The notes: generated from the letters alone by a model not told the origin. 6,000 bases of DNA from Candidatus Poribacteria bacterium (GCA_009845505.1 VXZL01000647.1:1-6000), one strand, 5' to 3'. Counted from the first letter of the stretch, positions 1-5,836 are shown. Program-made: numbers and translations.

Positions 1-2
1 CG

Positions 3-437
3 ATGATGGAGAACAACGTGAAACCGTACGAATACCTTGAACACACGGCTGACATGGGGCTATTGGTTAGAGGCAAGAATCTATCCGAACTCTTGCGGAA
101 TGCAGCACGAGGGATCTTTGAAACAATGGCGGTCGTTGATACGATTGATGAAACGGAATCAATCGAGATTCAACTCACCGCCGAATCCGTGGAAGAATTG
201 TTTGTGGCGTGGCTCGATGAGTTAATTTTTCGACATGAGACAGCGGAGATATTCTTCAAGCAAGCGAATATTCACCGGTGCAGCGAAACGGAGATGTCTG
301 CAACGGTTTACGGTGAACCCGTAAATTTCGATAAACACGAGGTCTACACCGAAATCAAAAGTGTCACATATCATCAATTGGAAGTTCAGCAAAAACCCGA
401 TGGTAGTTGGTATGCGCAAGTGATTTTTGACCTCTGA
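3..437 (+). CDS. Archease, cofactor of RtcB tRNA/RNA ligase
   Basis: Archease is a small cytoplasmic protein that speeds guanylylation and turnover of the RNA ligase RtcB in tRNA splicing or RNA repair. The 144 residues match the family's usual length of about 140. Visible signatures are the N-terminal EHTADMGL (13-20) with the metal-binding Asp17, the helix LFVAWLDELIF (66-76), GEPVNFDKHE (104-113), IKSVTYHQLEV (118-128) and the terminal VIFDL, whose Asp143 corresponds to the second conserved acidic metal ligand. Two ATG codons lie in tandem at 3 and 6. The ribosome binding site would fall outside the window, so the exact start, or a short upstream extension, cannot be settled. It converges on the membrane-protein gene with a 10-bp gap. 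No RtcB gene is in view. Family assignment is firm; the partnership with RtcB is family knowledge. Confidence 0.93.
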   Translation: MMENNVKPYEYLEHTADMGLLVRGKNLSELLRNAARGIFETMAVVDTIDETESIEIQLTAESVEELFVAWLDELIFRHETAEIFFKQANIHRCSETEMSATVYGEPVNFDKHEVYTEIKSVTYHQLEVQQKPDGSWYAQVIFDL

Positions 438-447
438 TACGTCGCGA

Positions 448-2367
448 CTACGGATAGAACTGATACATCGTTGTATTCAAAAGAATATTTAGGAGACTCC
501 ACGTACTTCCCATCAGGTAATCGCCGAGGACTAACCCTAAAAAGAACGGGATCACACGTCGATAACTCTGGATACCACCGTGCCGAAGGATGAGCCATTT
601 TAACGTCAGGGCAATCAATAAGGGAATCCAGAGGTCGGACATTTCTTGGTTGCCCGCCATGACATAACCCAATGGATGCAGGGGCAGCCAGAAGAATTTT
701 ATTCGCAGGTAGGTAAGGAGCATCATCACAGAAAAGCCGATGCCGATGAATAGGACACCGAGCCAGTCGGTACCGAGGGGATAAGTAATCCAGTTCGTCA
801 AGCGTGTGAAGTACTGTCTGCCGTAGCCGAGTGCCCACGGTCCAAAATAGCCGGAATCCGCACCGAATTGGTAATAGAGATGCAGCTGCACCCAGAAAGC
901 GACAAGCACACCGAAGATAGTAGCGATTAGGATTGTCAAGAGCATCCGACGTTGGTTAATATTCGCGAGTTCGGCGATTTTAAACGCCTCCAGTTGATGC
1001 GGCATTTGTTGTGGACGGTAATCCCGATTGAAAAAGCAGATGGAGAGAGCCGTTAAGTTCTGGGCACCGAGACGGTGTGTTCCGAGAATCGTGGTTAAAA
1101 TGTACCGAGGGGCTTGCCAATGATAGGCGTGGACAAAGATCCCCGATTCTGCCCGGATGCGCGTCGTCACCAACGGCGTTATAAGAAATAGAATAGCGAA
1201 AGTGAACGCAAGCCACGGTGCCATACCTGCCTTGTAAAGCAAAAACGCAAACAACAAGATACCAAAAACAAACCCCCACACAGCAACCCGATACGGCATC
1301 GGTTCATCGCGCTGTTCCGCCGGTGGCTCACGTCCACGGGACGGCAGGACACTTCTCAAAACCGCTCCGAAATGCCGTTTGCCCGTCCAACCGAAGAAAA
1401 AACAGAGTCCTACAAAAGCACCGATGGTTTGCTCATTCAGATAGGGAAAACGTGGGATATTCCACCCAACCGCTTGTGCTAAAGCGACTTCGTTGCGATA
1501 AAGAAAATAGAAAAACGTCGTCGAAAAAAGGATGTCCAACGGCATCAGGAACATAAGTCCAATCGCAAATGGGTAGAAGGCGGTGATGATGGTGCCGTAG
1601 AAACTGAATGGCGGCTCGTGGAACCTGAAAAAACGGCGTGTCACCGGGATATGTGGGATTACGGGATAGAGATGGCTCAACCCGTTGAACAGGCTGATAC
1701 CTGCAGCAATTGCGAAACCGATCCACATCCGCTTATTTCGGAAGAACCCTGACATTGGATTTGTCATCGCAAGCGGGAGTTGGATAATTGGGAAGGTGAG
1801 GCGTTCACGTTGTGCCCACTGCCGACGGAGAATCGTATTGAGGCACAGAAAGATGAACGCTATGACCACAAATAGCAACAACCACGCACCCACCACCGGT
1901 GCCCAAACTCGTAAGTGATGCGGACGATAGAGGCTCGATTCACCGAGGTAGTAACCCCGGAGGGCATCTCTATCTGAAACGGTGAGCCATTGTGGGAGGT
2001 GATGCCAGAAGAGCGTACGCCACTCGTTCTCTTCCGTCGCGAACCAGAAACTATGTCCGAGGACAGAGAGGATCGCTTGTAGAATATCGCAGCCAGCAAG
2101 TGTTGTGGCAAAACTGAGGGTCACATAGATCAGTAAGAGTTCCCCCTGTCCGAGGGCAAAATCACTTTTAAGGAGACGGATGACCCCGTTAATCAGCATC
2201 ACTGCTGTGAGGATGAAGATGACATTGGAGAACGGAACGACCCATGTTGGAAAGGTATAACGCACTATTTCCATCTGGATGAGGAAATAGCAGTTGATGG
2301 GTGCGGTAATGGCAAAAATGCTTATAACGCGCCAGGTTAAGGCACGCTGTTGTGGGGGAGAACTCAA
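448..2367 (-). CDS. Polytopic membrane protein, DUF6785/DUF6784 type (putative transporter)
   Basis: This 639-residue integral membrane protein has roughly 12-14 hydrophobic segments, at about 13-31, 43-64, 74-100, 154-178, 214-231, 256-289, 312-326, 359-400, 475-495, 533-553, 578-594 and 604-630. The LRRQWAQRERLTFP stretch (180-193) resembles the loop motif of oligopeptide-transporter (OPT) proteins. The C-terminal block LPLHPLGYVMAG (561-572), followed by LTLKWLILRHGG and PFFLGLVLGD (607-616), is what I recognise as the DUF6784 pattern. Function is unproven; a permease is the most likely reading. It follows the enolase-like gene by 18 bp, so the two are probably co-transcribed and may share a substrate. 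The start is TTG, chosen because AGAGG sits 9 bases upstream and the first membrane segment begins soon after. Stop is TAG. No intrinsic terminator is visible downstream before the convergent archease gene. Confidence 0.85.
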   Translation of the reverse strand: MSSPPQQRALTWRVISIFAITAPINCYFLIQMEIVRYTFPTWVVPFSNVIFILTAVMLINGVIRLLKSDFALGQGELLLIYVTLSFATTLAGCDILQAILSVLGHSFWFATEENEWRTLFWHHLPQWLTVSDRDALRGYYLGESSLYRPHHLRVWAPVVGAWLLLFVVIAFIFLCLNTILRRQWAQRERLTFPIIQLPLAMTNPMSGFFRNKRMWIGFAIAAGISLFNGLSHLYPVIPHIPVTRRFFRFHEPPFSFYGTIITAFYPFAIGLMFLMPLDILFSTTFFYFLYRNEVALAQAVGWNIPRFPYLNEQTIGAFVGLCFFFGWTGKRHFGAVLRSVLPSRGREPPAEQRDEPMPYRVAVWGFVFGILLFAFLLYKAGMAPWLAFTFAILFLITPLVTTRIRAESGIFVHAYHWQAPRYILTTILGTHRLGAQNLTALSICFFNRDYRPQQMPHQLEAFKIAELANINQRRMLLTILIATIFGVLVAFWVQLHLYYQFGADSGYFGPWALGYGRQYFTRLTNWITYPLGTDWLGVLFIGIGFSVMMLLTYLRIKFFWLPLHPLGYVMAGNQEMSDLWIPLLIALTLKWLILRHGGIQSYRRVIPFFLGLVLGDYLMGSTWSLLNILLNTTMYQFYP

Positions 2368-2376
2368 GTCAATATG

Positions 2377-2381
2377 CCTCT
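2377..2381 (-). promoter_or_regulatory. Ribosome binding site deciding the TTG start of the membrane protein
   Basis: On the minus strand AGAGG lies 9 bases before TTG, inside the 18-bp gap after the TAA of the enolase-like gene. No in-frame ATG or GTG lies near it, so this site supports the rare start codon. The short gap makes translational coupling plausible. Confidence 0.6.
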
Positions 2382-2385
2382 TTTT

Positions 2386-3657
2386 TTACCACCGCCCATG
2401 CACAGGTGTTTCTCGCGCTTTCTCAAAGAGATCTGCCCACTCAGCACTATCATCGTCAAAGGTTAACTCCAGACGCGCGCCTTCTACTTGCGCCTCACCG
2501 TTACCTGCATTGAAATAACTTAGACCGTCCCCAACTATATGGATGCAGCTGCCGTCGGGATAAACAGCAGTTTTAATGATACGCGGCACGGGGTGAATTG
2601 TGTAGCCGTCAGCATCTAATTCATCAGCAGGCACGCGGAAGCGTTCAACGGCGTCTTCGTTAACTTCAACACCCAATCCGGGAGCATCAGGAATCTTGTG
2701 GCACCCCTCGGAGACCTCTATCGGTTTCGTGAGGAGATGGTCGCTATAGAGATTAATACAGGTGATGGCGGGCCATGTCGCATGTGTGAGTACACTGCCG
2801 AGATGCCCTGCCCAGGTCGTTGTCAAACCATTGCCGACGATTTGGAGCCAAAACGGCATATCCGCTGCCGCGCTGAGTTGCCCCTCACGCATTACCTGAG
2901 ACTTGCCACCACCAATAACAAATCCACTGCATACATCCTCACGCACACAGGTGGTATACGGAGGCGAACCGAAGTGCATCGCAATCTGGCAATCAACGGT
3001 TTGGCGAATCTGCTTGTTGCCTTCAACGTCGCTCTGAGGTATAGGTGTCTCAAACATAGCGACGTTTGGATGTCCAGCGAGTTTTTGCAAGACCGGAATA
3101 GCCGTCTCAGCGTCACGCAGCGAACTATTTGGGTCGAGGTCGAGTTTGAAATCTGCTGGAACGACTTCTGCGACCGTTTCTACCTGTGCAACAATATCCC
3201 ACCACGGACGGGGTTTGTTTTTGAAACTGGTATAACCGTTTTTCACAGCATCGGCGGCTTCGGCTGCCCAGTTTTCAGGAGACGAATCGATACACCACCA
3301 TGAAATCGGAACTGCCTCTCGACATTGGTTGCCAAGGAGTTGGTAGACCGGCACCTCCAAGATTTTGCCGACGACATCAAAGAGTGCTATCTGTAAACCA
3401 GCACCGAGTGAATCGTCATTCATGAGTGCAGCAGGACTTTGTCCAAGCACGCGTTCGACACTCGCATCGCTGACACGGGAATAGGTATAGTGAACGACGG
3501 TCTCACCCCAACCGACATGCCCTGTGTCAGTGGTAACCTTGCACAACTCAAGGATTGACCAGTTGTAAACGGTTGAGACGCTCTGTGTGGTAATTTGTTG
3601 TTGGCGCGGGGTGAAGGGGACATCTACAAGCACACGTTCAACGTTCGTGACTTTCAT
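2386..3657 (-). CDS. Mandelate racemase/muconate lactonizing enzyme family protein (enolase superfamily), divergent active site
   Basis: Enolase-superfamily enzymes abstract a proton alpha to a carboxylate, using Mg2+ held by three acidic residues. The 423 residues show an N-terminal capping domain with the VGWGET motif (48-53), then the barrel: ALFDVVGK (91-98), VYQLLGN (104-110), a KxK pair at K146/K148 (the usual base on the second strand), DLDPN (173-177) with the first metal-ligand Asp175, and MFETPIP (201-207) with the second ligand Glu203. The third-ligand strand reads IAMHFG (225-230), where most members have an acidic residue. PGLGVEVNEDAVERF (326-340) is the typical C-terminal motif. 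About 75 extra residues (346-423) follow it. Substrate is unknown; a sugar acid or related acid is the family default. AAGGAG lies 7 bases before the ATG. It is the first gene of a probable two-gene operon with the membrane protein. No clear promoter was seen in the 118-bp upstream gap. Confidence 0.85.
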   Translation of the reverse strand: MKVTNVERVLVDVPFTPRQQQITTQSVSTVYNWSILELCKVTTDTGHVGWGETVVHYTYSRVSDASVERVLGQSPAALMNDDSLGAGLQIALFDVVGKILEVPVYQLLGNQCREAVPISWWCIDSSPENWAAEAADAVKNGYTSFKNKPRPWWDIVAQVETVAEVVPADFKLDLDPNSSLRDAETAIPVLQKLAGHPNVAMFETPIPQSDVEGNKQIRQTVDCQIAMHFGSPPYTTCVREDVCSGFVIGGGKSQVMREGQLSAAADMPFWLQIVGNGLTTTWAGHLGSVLTHATWPAITCINLYSDHLLTKPIEVSEGCHKIPDAPGLGVEVNEDAVERFRVPADELDADGYTIHPVPRIIKTAVYPDGSCIHIVGDGLSYFNAGNGEAQVEGARLELTFDDDSAEWADLFEKARETPVHGRW

Positions 3658-3664
3658 GGCAGGA

Positions 3665-3670
3665 CTCCTT
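3665..3670 (-). promoter_or_regulatory. Strong Shine-Dalgarno site of the enolase-like gene
   Basis: AAGGAG on the minus strand, 7 bases before the ATG at 3657, fixes this start. Confidence 0.75.
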
Positions 3671-3720
3671 AGGTATCAACAAAAGGGAGCAGGAAATAGG
3701 GACCTCAAAAATCGTTGAGA

Positions 3721-3766
3721 AAAAGAAAAAGGACGAGGGGTTTGATTGAAATCATCCACCTCGCCC
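3721..3766 (-). terminator. Rho-independent terminator after the downstream paralog
   Basis: On the minus strand GGGCGAGG (3766-3759) pairs with CCTCGTCC (3738-3731), giving eight pairs with one G-T wobble. Inside, TGAT/ATCA can pair around a four-base loop. A T-run broken by one C follows directly (3730-3721), with further T residues beyond. It sits about 10 bases after the TAG of the exported-protein gene. It insulates the paralog pair from the enolase operon, unless read-through occurs. Confidence 0.85.
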
Positions 3767-3775
3767 TATAAGAGA

Positions 3776-4603
3776 CTAATAAGAGGATTTAACCTCACCC
3801 CAACTGGTAGTGAGTTTACCTTTGGCATCAACATCAAAGCCGTTGGCATTTGTAACCAGAACACTATCAACTCTACCCATCCCCCAGCTTTCGTGCCAGA
3901 TACCGACGCCGCCAGCAGTCGTGTAGTCGGCACTTTTGTATTCAAGGATAGGTGCGCCAAGGTCTTCGGAGGGCCCGAAAAGATCATCAACCTCAGCGAG
4001 TTCCATGTACCATATCTTGACATTCTTGCCATCGACCTCGACGCGTCCGAAATAAGGGACAGCGTTGGTCTGGTCGAGCCCACCCCCCAAGCCGTGTGGC
4101 ACAGATTCTAATTCCTTGCCGCCGTTTTCACACCCACACTGGTCGAGACACTGTCCAGACGGACAGCATCCATCTGCCAGATCCATGAGAAGGACGGATG
4201 ATGTCTCATTATATCCAAAGACAGCAAGATAGCCGTTATCGTCCCCTTTACGGCGGAATTGAAGTCCCACACTATCATCATCACCAAACGAAAAAACCAT
4301 TTGGACGATACCGTCTGTGAAGTTAGTAACGCCGGGGAGTGGCGTATTACCGGAGATGCCGCATCCCTCAGCGGTTTGCTTCATGGATCCTTTTCCGCCG
4401 AGTTTGCCGCCTTCAAAATCATCCGCAGCCCAGATAGTCCCGGCGTTCTCGGCTTTATATTTTTTGATGTCGTTCACGCCGGCATCAGGTATTGCGTCCT
4501 TAGAACCCGGCTCAAAATCGGCGTAAAACACAACTTGCCCAGTAGCGTGAAGCGAAACAAATAGACTCAAAGTGAGGATTAAAAGGAAAAAACGTGTTTT
4601 CAT
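3776..4603 (-). CDS. Exported Cys-cluster protein with ConA/LamG-like fold, downstream paralog
   Basis: This 275-residue protein starts with a signal peptide: Lys2/Arg4, a hydrophobic core at 5-18, and probable cleavage after Gly22 so that the mature chain begins at Gln23. VVFYADFE (24-31) then resembles the first strand of concanavalin-like beta-sandwich domains of the LamG, thrombospondin C-terminal or DUF1080 type. FTDGIVQMVFSFGDDDSVGLQFRR (95-118 in outline) and WYMEL, GIWHESWG (234-241) fit the later strands of such folds. Six cysteines (81, 146, 147, 152, 156, 158) are an even number and could form disulfides. The chain ends KLTTSWGEVKSSY. No catalytic residues are recognisable; carbohydrate or surface binding is only an inference. 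The upstream neighbour is a paralog about 65% identical by eye from the first cysteine onward. AAAGGAG lies 7 bases before the ATG, and a terminator follows the stop. Confidence 0.82.
   Translation of the reverse strand: MKTRFFLLILTLSLFVSLHATGQVVFYADFEPGSKDAIPDAGVNDIKKYKAENAGTIWAADDFEGGKLGGKGSMKQTAEGCGISGNTPLPGVTNFTDGIVQMVFSFGDDDSVGLQFRRKGDDNGYLAVFGYNETSSVLLMDLADGCCPSGQCLDQCGCENGGKELESVPHGLGGGLDQTNAVPYFGRVEVDGKNVKIWYMELAEVDDLFGPSEDLGAPILEYKSADYTTAGGVGIWHESWGMGRVDSVLVTNANGFDVDAKGKLTTSWGEVKSSY
4137..4174 (-). repeat. Identical 38-nt block encoding the cysteine cluster, copy 1
   Basis: These 38 bases, coding for most of ADGCCPSGQCLDQC, are identical to 5368-5405 in the upstream paralog, although nearby codons differ at synonymous sites. 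Confidence 0.85.
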
Positions 4604-4610
4604 AAAATAT

Positions 4611-4617
4611 CTCCTTT
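4611..4617 (-). promoter_or_regulatory. Shine-Dalgarno site of the downstream paralog
   Basis: AAAGGAG on the minus strand is 7 bases before the ATG at 4603. The same AAAGGAG precedes the upstream paralog. Confidence 0.75.
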
Positions 4618-4646
4618 GTTTTTGTAAGGGGTTGTGTTGCCGTTTA

Positions 4647-4652
4647 TTTATA
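4647..4652 (-). promoter_or_regulatory. Possible -10 (TATAAA) for the downstream paralog
   Basis: TATAAA on the minus strand lies about 44 bases before the ATG. No good -35 hexamer is found 16-18 bases upstream, so it may need an activator, or the gene may rely on read-through from the upstream paralog. Confidence 0.3.
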
Positions 4653-4668
4653 AACCTTTTCCGAACAG
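4652..4668 (-). promoter_or_regulatory. Upstream element shared by both paralogs, copy 1
   Basis: The minus strand reads CTGTTCGGAAAAGGTTT. A near match, CTGTTTGTAAAGGTTT, lies upstream of the other paralog at 5905-5920. The match is notable because the rest of the two leaders differs. Confidence 0.45.
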
Positions 4669-4711
4669 ATTAGTCTAAATAAACGGGCGCAAATATGAGA
4701 AATGCCCTTAG

Positions 4712-4734
4712 GGAATTGATACAATCACAATTCC
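4712..4734. repeat. 7-bp inverted repeat (GGAATTG/CAATTCC)
   Basis: A perfect 7-bp dyad with a 9-base loop in the spacer. No T-run follows on either strand, so it is not a canonical terminator. Confidence 0.5.
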
Positions 4735-4787
4735 AATAACTAAGTTGCCAGTTAAGCAGGTACAGGCATTTGAATATTTCGCGTGCT

Positions 4788-4797
4788 AAATCTATAG
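4788..4797 (+). repeat. AAATCTATAG unit, copy 1
   Basis: This decamer lies in a context (GCGTGCT before it) similar to the GCGCGC before the copy at 4941-4950. Its reverse complement is part of the right arm of the long hairpin. Confidence 0.55.
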
Positions 4798-4845
4798 GCA
4801 ACTCCTTTAGGTATGTGGTATGCTGTAAAGGAGTTCCTATAGATT
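4789..4845. repeat. Long inverted repeat: 20-bp arms, 16-base loop, one bulged base
   Basis: The left arm at 4789-4809 (AATCTATAGG, C, AACTCCTTTA) pairs with the right arm at 4826-4845 (TAAAGGAGTT then CCTATAGATT). The only imperfection is the unpaired C at 4799. The loop is 4810-4825. As RNA it would be a very stable hairpin on either strand. No T-run follows either arm, so it does not look like an intrinsic terminator. Confidence 0.9.
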
Positions 4846-4915
4846 CAATTCTTACCTTAACCCAAGTTACCATTTATTTTATAGACCCAGCACCCTTCTG
4901 GAATATGAAGCACTA

Positions 4916-4932
4916 CATTTTCCTTGAAAATG
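4916..4932. repeat. Small 7-bp hairpin (CATTTTC/GAAAATG)
   Basis: A perfect 7-bp inverted repeat with a 3-base loop in the spacer, just upstream of the second AAATCTATAG unit. Role unknown. Confidence 0.45.
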
Positions 4933-4940
4933 CTGCGCGC

Positions 4941-4950
4941 AAATCTATAG
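4941..4950 (+). repeat. AAATCTATAG unit, copy 2
   Basis: Exact copy of the decamer at 4788-4797. Both copies are preceded by a GAA-rich stretch and a GCG(T/C)GC hexamer, which suggests diverged copies of a longer repeat. Confidence 0.55.
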
Positions 4951-4978
4951 AACCGATTAGGCAGCAACTTGAGTATAG

Positions 4979-5009
4979 TATTAGTCTATATTAGGGAAGG
5001 AGACTAATA
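4979..5009 (-). repeat. 9-bp hairpin over the stop codon of the upstream paralog
   Basis: TATTAGTCT (4979-4987) pairs with AGACTAATA (5001-5009) across a 13-base loop, and the second arm includes the TAG stop. No T-run follows, so termination here is uncertain. It might instead slow decay of the mRNA 3' end. Confidence 0.5.
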
Positions 5010-5828
5010 GCTGCTTTTAACGTCGCCCCAGGTTGTGGAAAGTTTGGAATGTGGATCGACCGCAGTCATGCCGCCGGGTCCCCAAACAGAGACGCTACCG
5101 ACTCTTCCGTTGCCCCAACTTTCGTGCCAGATCCCGACAGTCCCCGGTCCGGCATCATCTGCGCCGTCATATTCAGCGACTGGGTCGCCGAGTTCATCGG
5201 AACTTGCGAAGAGATCCGAGACATCATCAAGCTCCATATACCAAACTTGGATGAGGCTTCCACTGACTTCAACACGCGCAAAATAGGCGACGCTGTTGTC
5301 TTGTGTGAGATCGGCCCCTAAGCCATGGTCCACACCAACGAGTTCATTCCCGCCGTTTTCGCATGAGCACTGGTCGAGACACTGTCCAGACGGACAGCAT
5401 CCATCCGCGAGACTTCCAATGATAATTTGGGGGGTTTCGTTATAACCGAATGCAACGAGATAGCCACTGTCTTCACCAACACGACGGAACTGGAATCCGA
5501 CCCCGTCATCGTCTTGCCATGAAAAAACAGCTTGAATGATACCGTCGGAGAAACTATCAACACCCGGAAGCGGTGTATTTCCAGAAATACCACAGCCTTC
5601 AGCACTCTGATGCAAAGCATTACTACCATCAGGGAATTCAGCGGATTCCACCCAAATAGTACCAGCGTTTTCGGGTACCCAATTTGCGGGGTCATTGACG
5701 CTGGCATCAGGGACCGCTTCAGAAGAACCGGCTTCAAAGTCAGCATGGAAAATTAGCTGCGCCCCTGCGTGGCTAATGAGCACAACGGAAAAAAGCGCGA
5801 TAAACATCGTGAGGTAGGTTCTTTTCAT
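5004..5828 (-). CDS. Exported Cys-cluster protein with ConA/LamG-like fold, upstream paralog
   Basis: The 274-residue protein begins at an ATG preceded by AAAGGAG 8 bases upstream. An in-frame TTG at 5906 would add 26 polar residues in front of the signal peptide and is rejected. Residues 1-23 form a signal peptide ending AGA|Q, so the mature chain starts at Gln24. It shows the same layout as its paralog: LIFHADFE (25-32), SDGIIQAVFSW with an Asp triplet at 106-108, GYLVAFGYNET (122-132), WYMEL and VGIWHESWG (231-239). The six cysteines (79, 144, 145, 150, 154, 156) are all conserved. The end is KLSTTWGDVKSSY. The fold assignment rests on pattern resemblance to LamG, thrombospondin C-terminal and DUF1080 beta-sandwiches. 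No enzyme motif is seen. Role is unknown; binding of glycans or other surface ligands outside the membrane is a guess. Confidence 0.82.
   Translation of the reverse strand: MKRTYLTMFIALFSVVLISHAGAQLIFHADFEAGSSEAVPDASVNDPANWVPENAGTIWVESAEFPDGSNALHQSAEGCGISGNTPLPGVDSFSDGIIQAVFSWQDDDGVGFQFRRVGEDSGYLVAFGYNETPQIIIGSLADGCCPSGQCLDQCSCENGGNELVGVDHGLGADLTQDNSVAYFARVEVSGSLIQVWYMELDDVSDLFASSDELGDPVAEYDGADDAGPGTVGIWHESWGNGRVGSVSVWGPGGMTAVDPHSKLSTTWGDVKSSY
5368..5405 (-). repeat. Identical 38-nt block encoding the cysteine cluster, copy 2
   Basis: Base-for-base equal to 4137-4174 in the downstream paralog. Confidence 0.85.
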
Positions 5829-5836
5829 TTTTTTTG

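Larger units (their letters stand above)
4640..4686. repeat. 11-bp perfect inverted repeat around the putative -10 of the downstream paralog
   Basis: CCGTTTATTTA (4640-4650) is the exact reverse complement of TAAATAAACGG (4676-4686), with a 25-base loop. The minus-strand TATAAA (4652-4647) overlaps the left arm. It could be an operator or a leader hairpin. Confidence 0.7.
4604..5003. other. 400-bp hairpin-rich spacer between the paralogs, no credible gene
   Basis: This AT-rich gap holds the leader and putative promoter of the downstream paralog. It also contains inverted repeats at 4640-4686, 4712-4734, 4789-4845, 4916-4932 and 4979-5009, and two direct copies of AAATCTATAG. Short open frames cross it on both strands, but their translations show no family resemblance. 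None has a convincing ribosome binding site, and they run through the inverted repeat. It could be a decayed small repeat element, a regulatory leader or a small-RNA locus. Confidence 0.7.

Noticed and set aside
441..448. GTCGCGAC palindrome between the convergent genes as a bidirectional terminator
   Set aside because: The 8-base palindrome leaves no loop for a hairpin, and no T-run follows on either strand.
386..838. 150-codon open frame on the minus strand across the archease end
   Set aside because: It overlaps both the archease gene and the membrane-protein gene in another frame, and its composition (rich in Arg, His, Pro) is typical of a shadow frame.
2698..3303. 201-codon open frame on the + strand
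   Set aside because: It lies wholly inside the enolase-like gene on the opposite strand. Its translation shows no family motif, whereas the minus-strand product does.
4670..4994. Two short open frames (67 and 74 codons) on opposite strands in the spacer
   Set aside because: Both run through the long inverted repeat, lack a convincing ribosome binding site and resemble nothing I know.
4604..5003. CRISPR array suggested by the repeated units in the spacer
   Set aside because: The repeats are only about 10 bases, unevenly spaced and in mixed orientation, and no cas gene is nearby.
4979..5009. Hairpin at the stop of the upstream paralog as an intrinsic terminator
   Set aside because: The stem is AT-rich and no T-run follows on the minus strand, so it was kept only as an inverted repeat.
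5318..5746. 142-codon minus-strand frame inside the upstream paralog
   Set aside because: It is a shifted frame of the exported-protein gene, with no start signal of its own and no recognisable motif.
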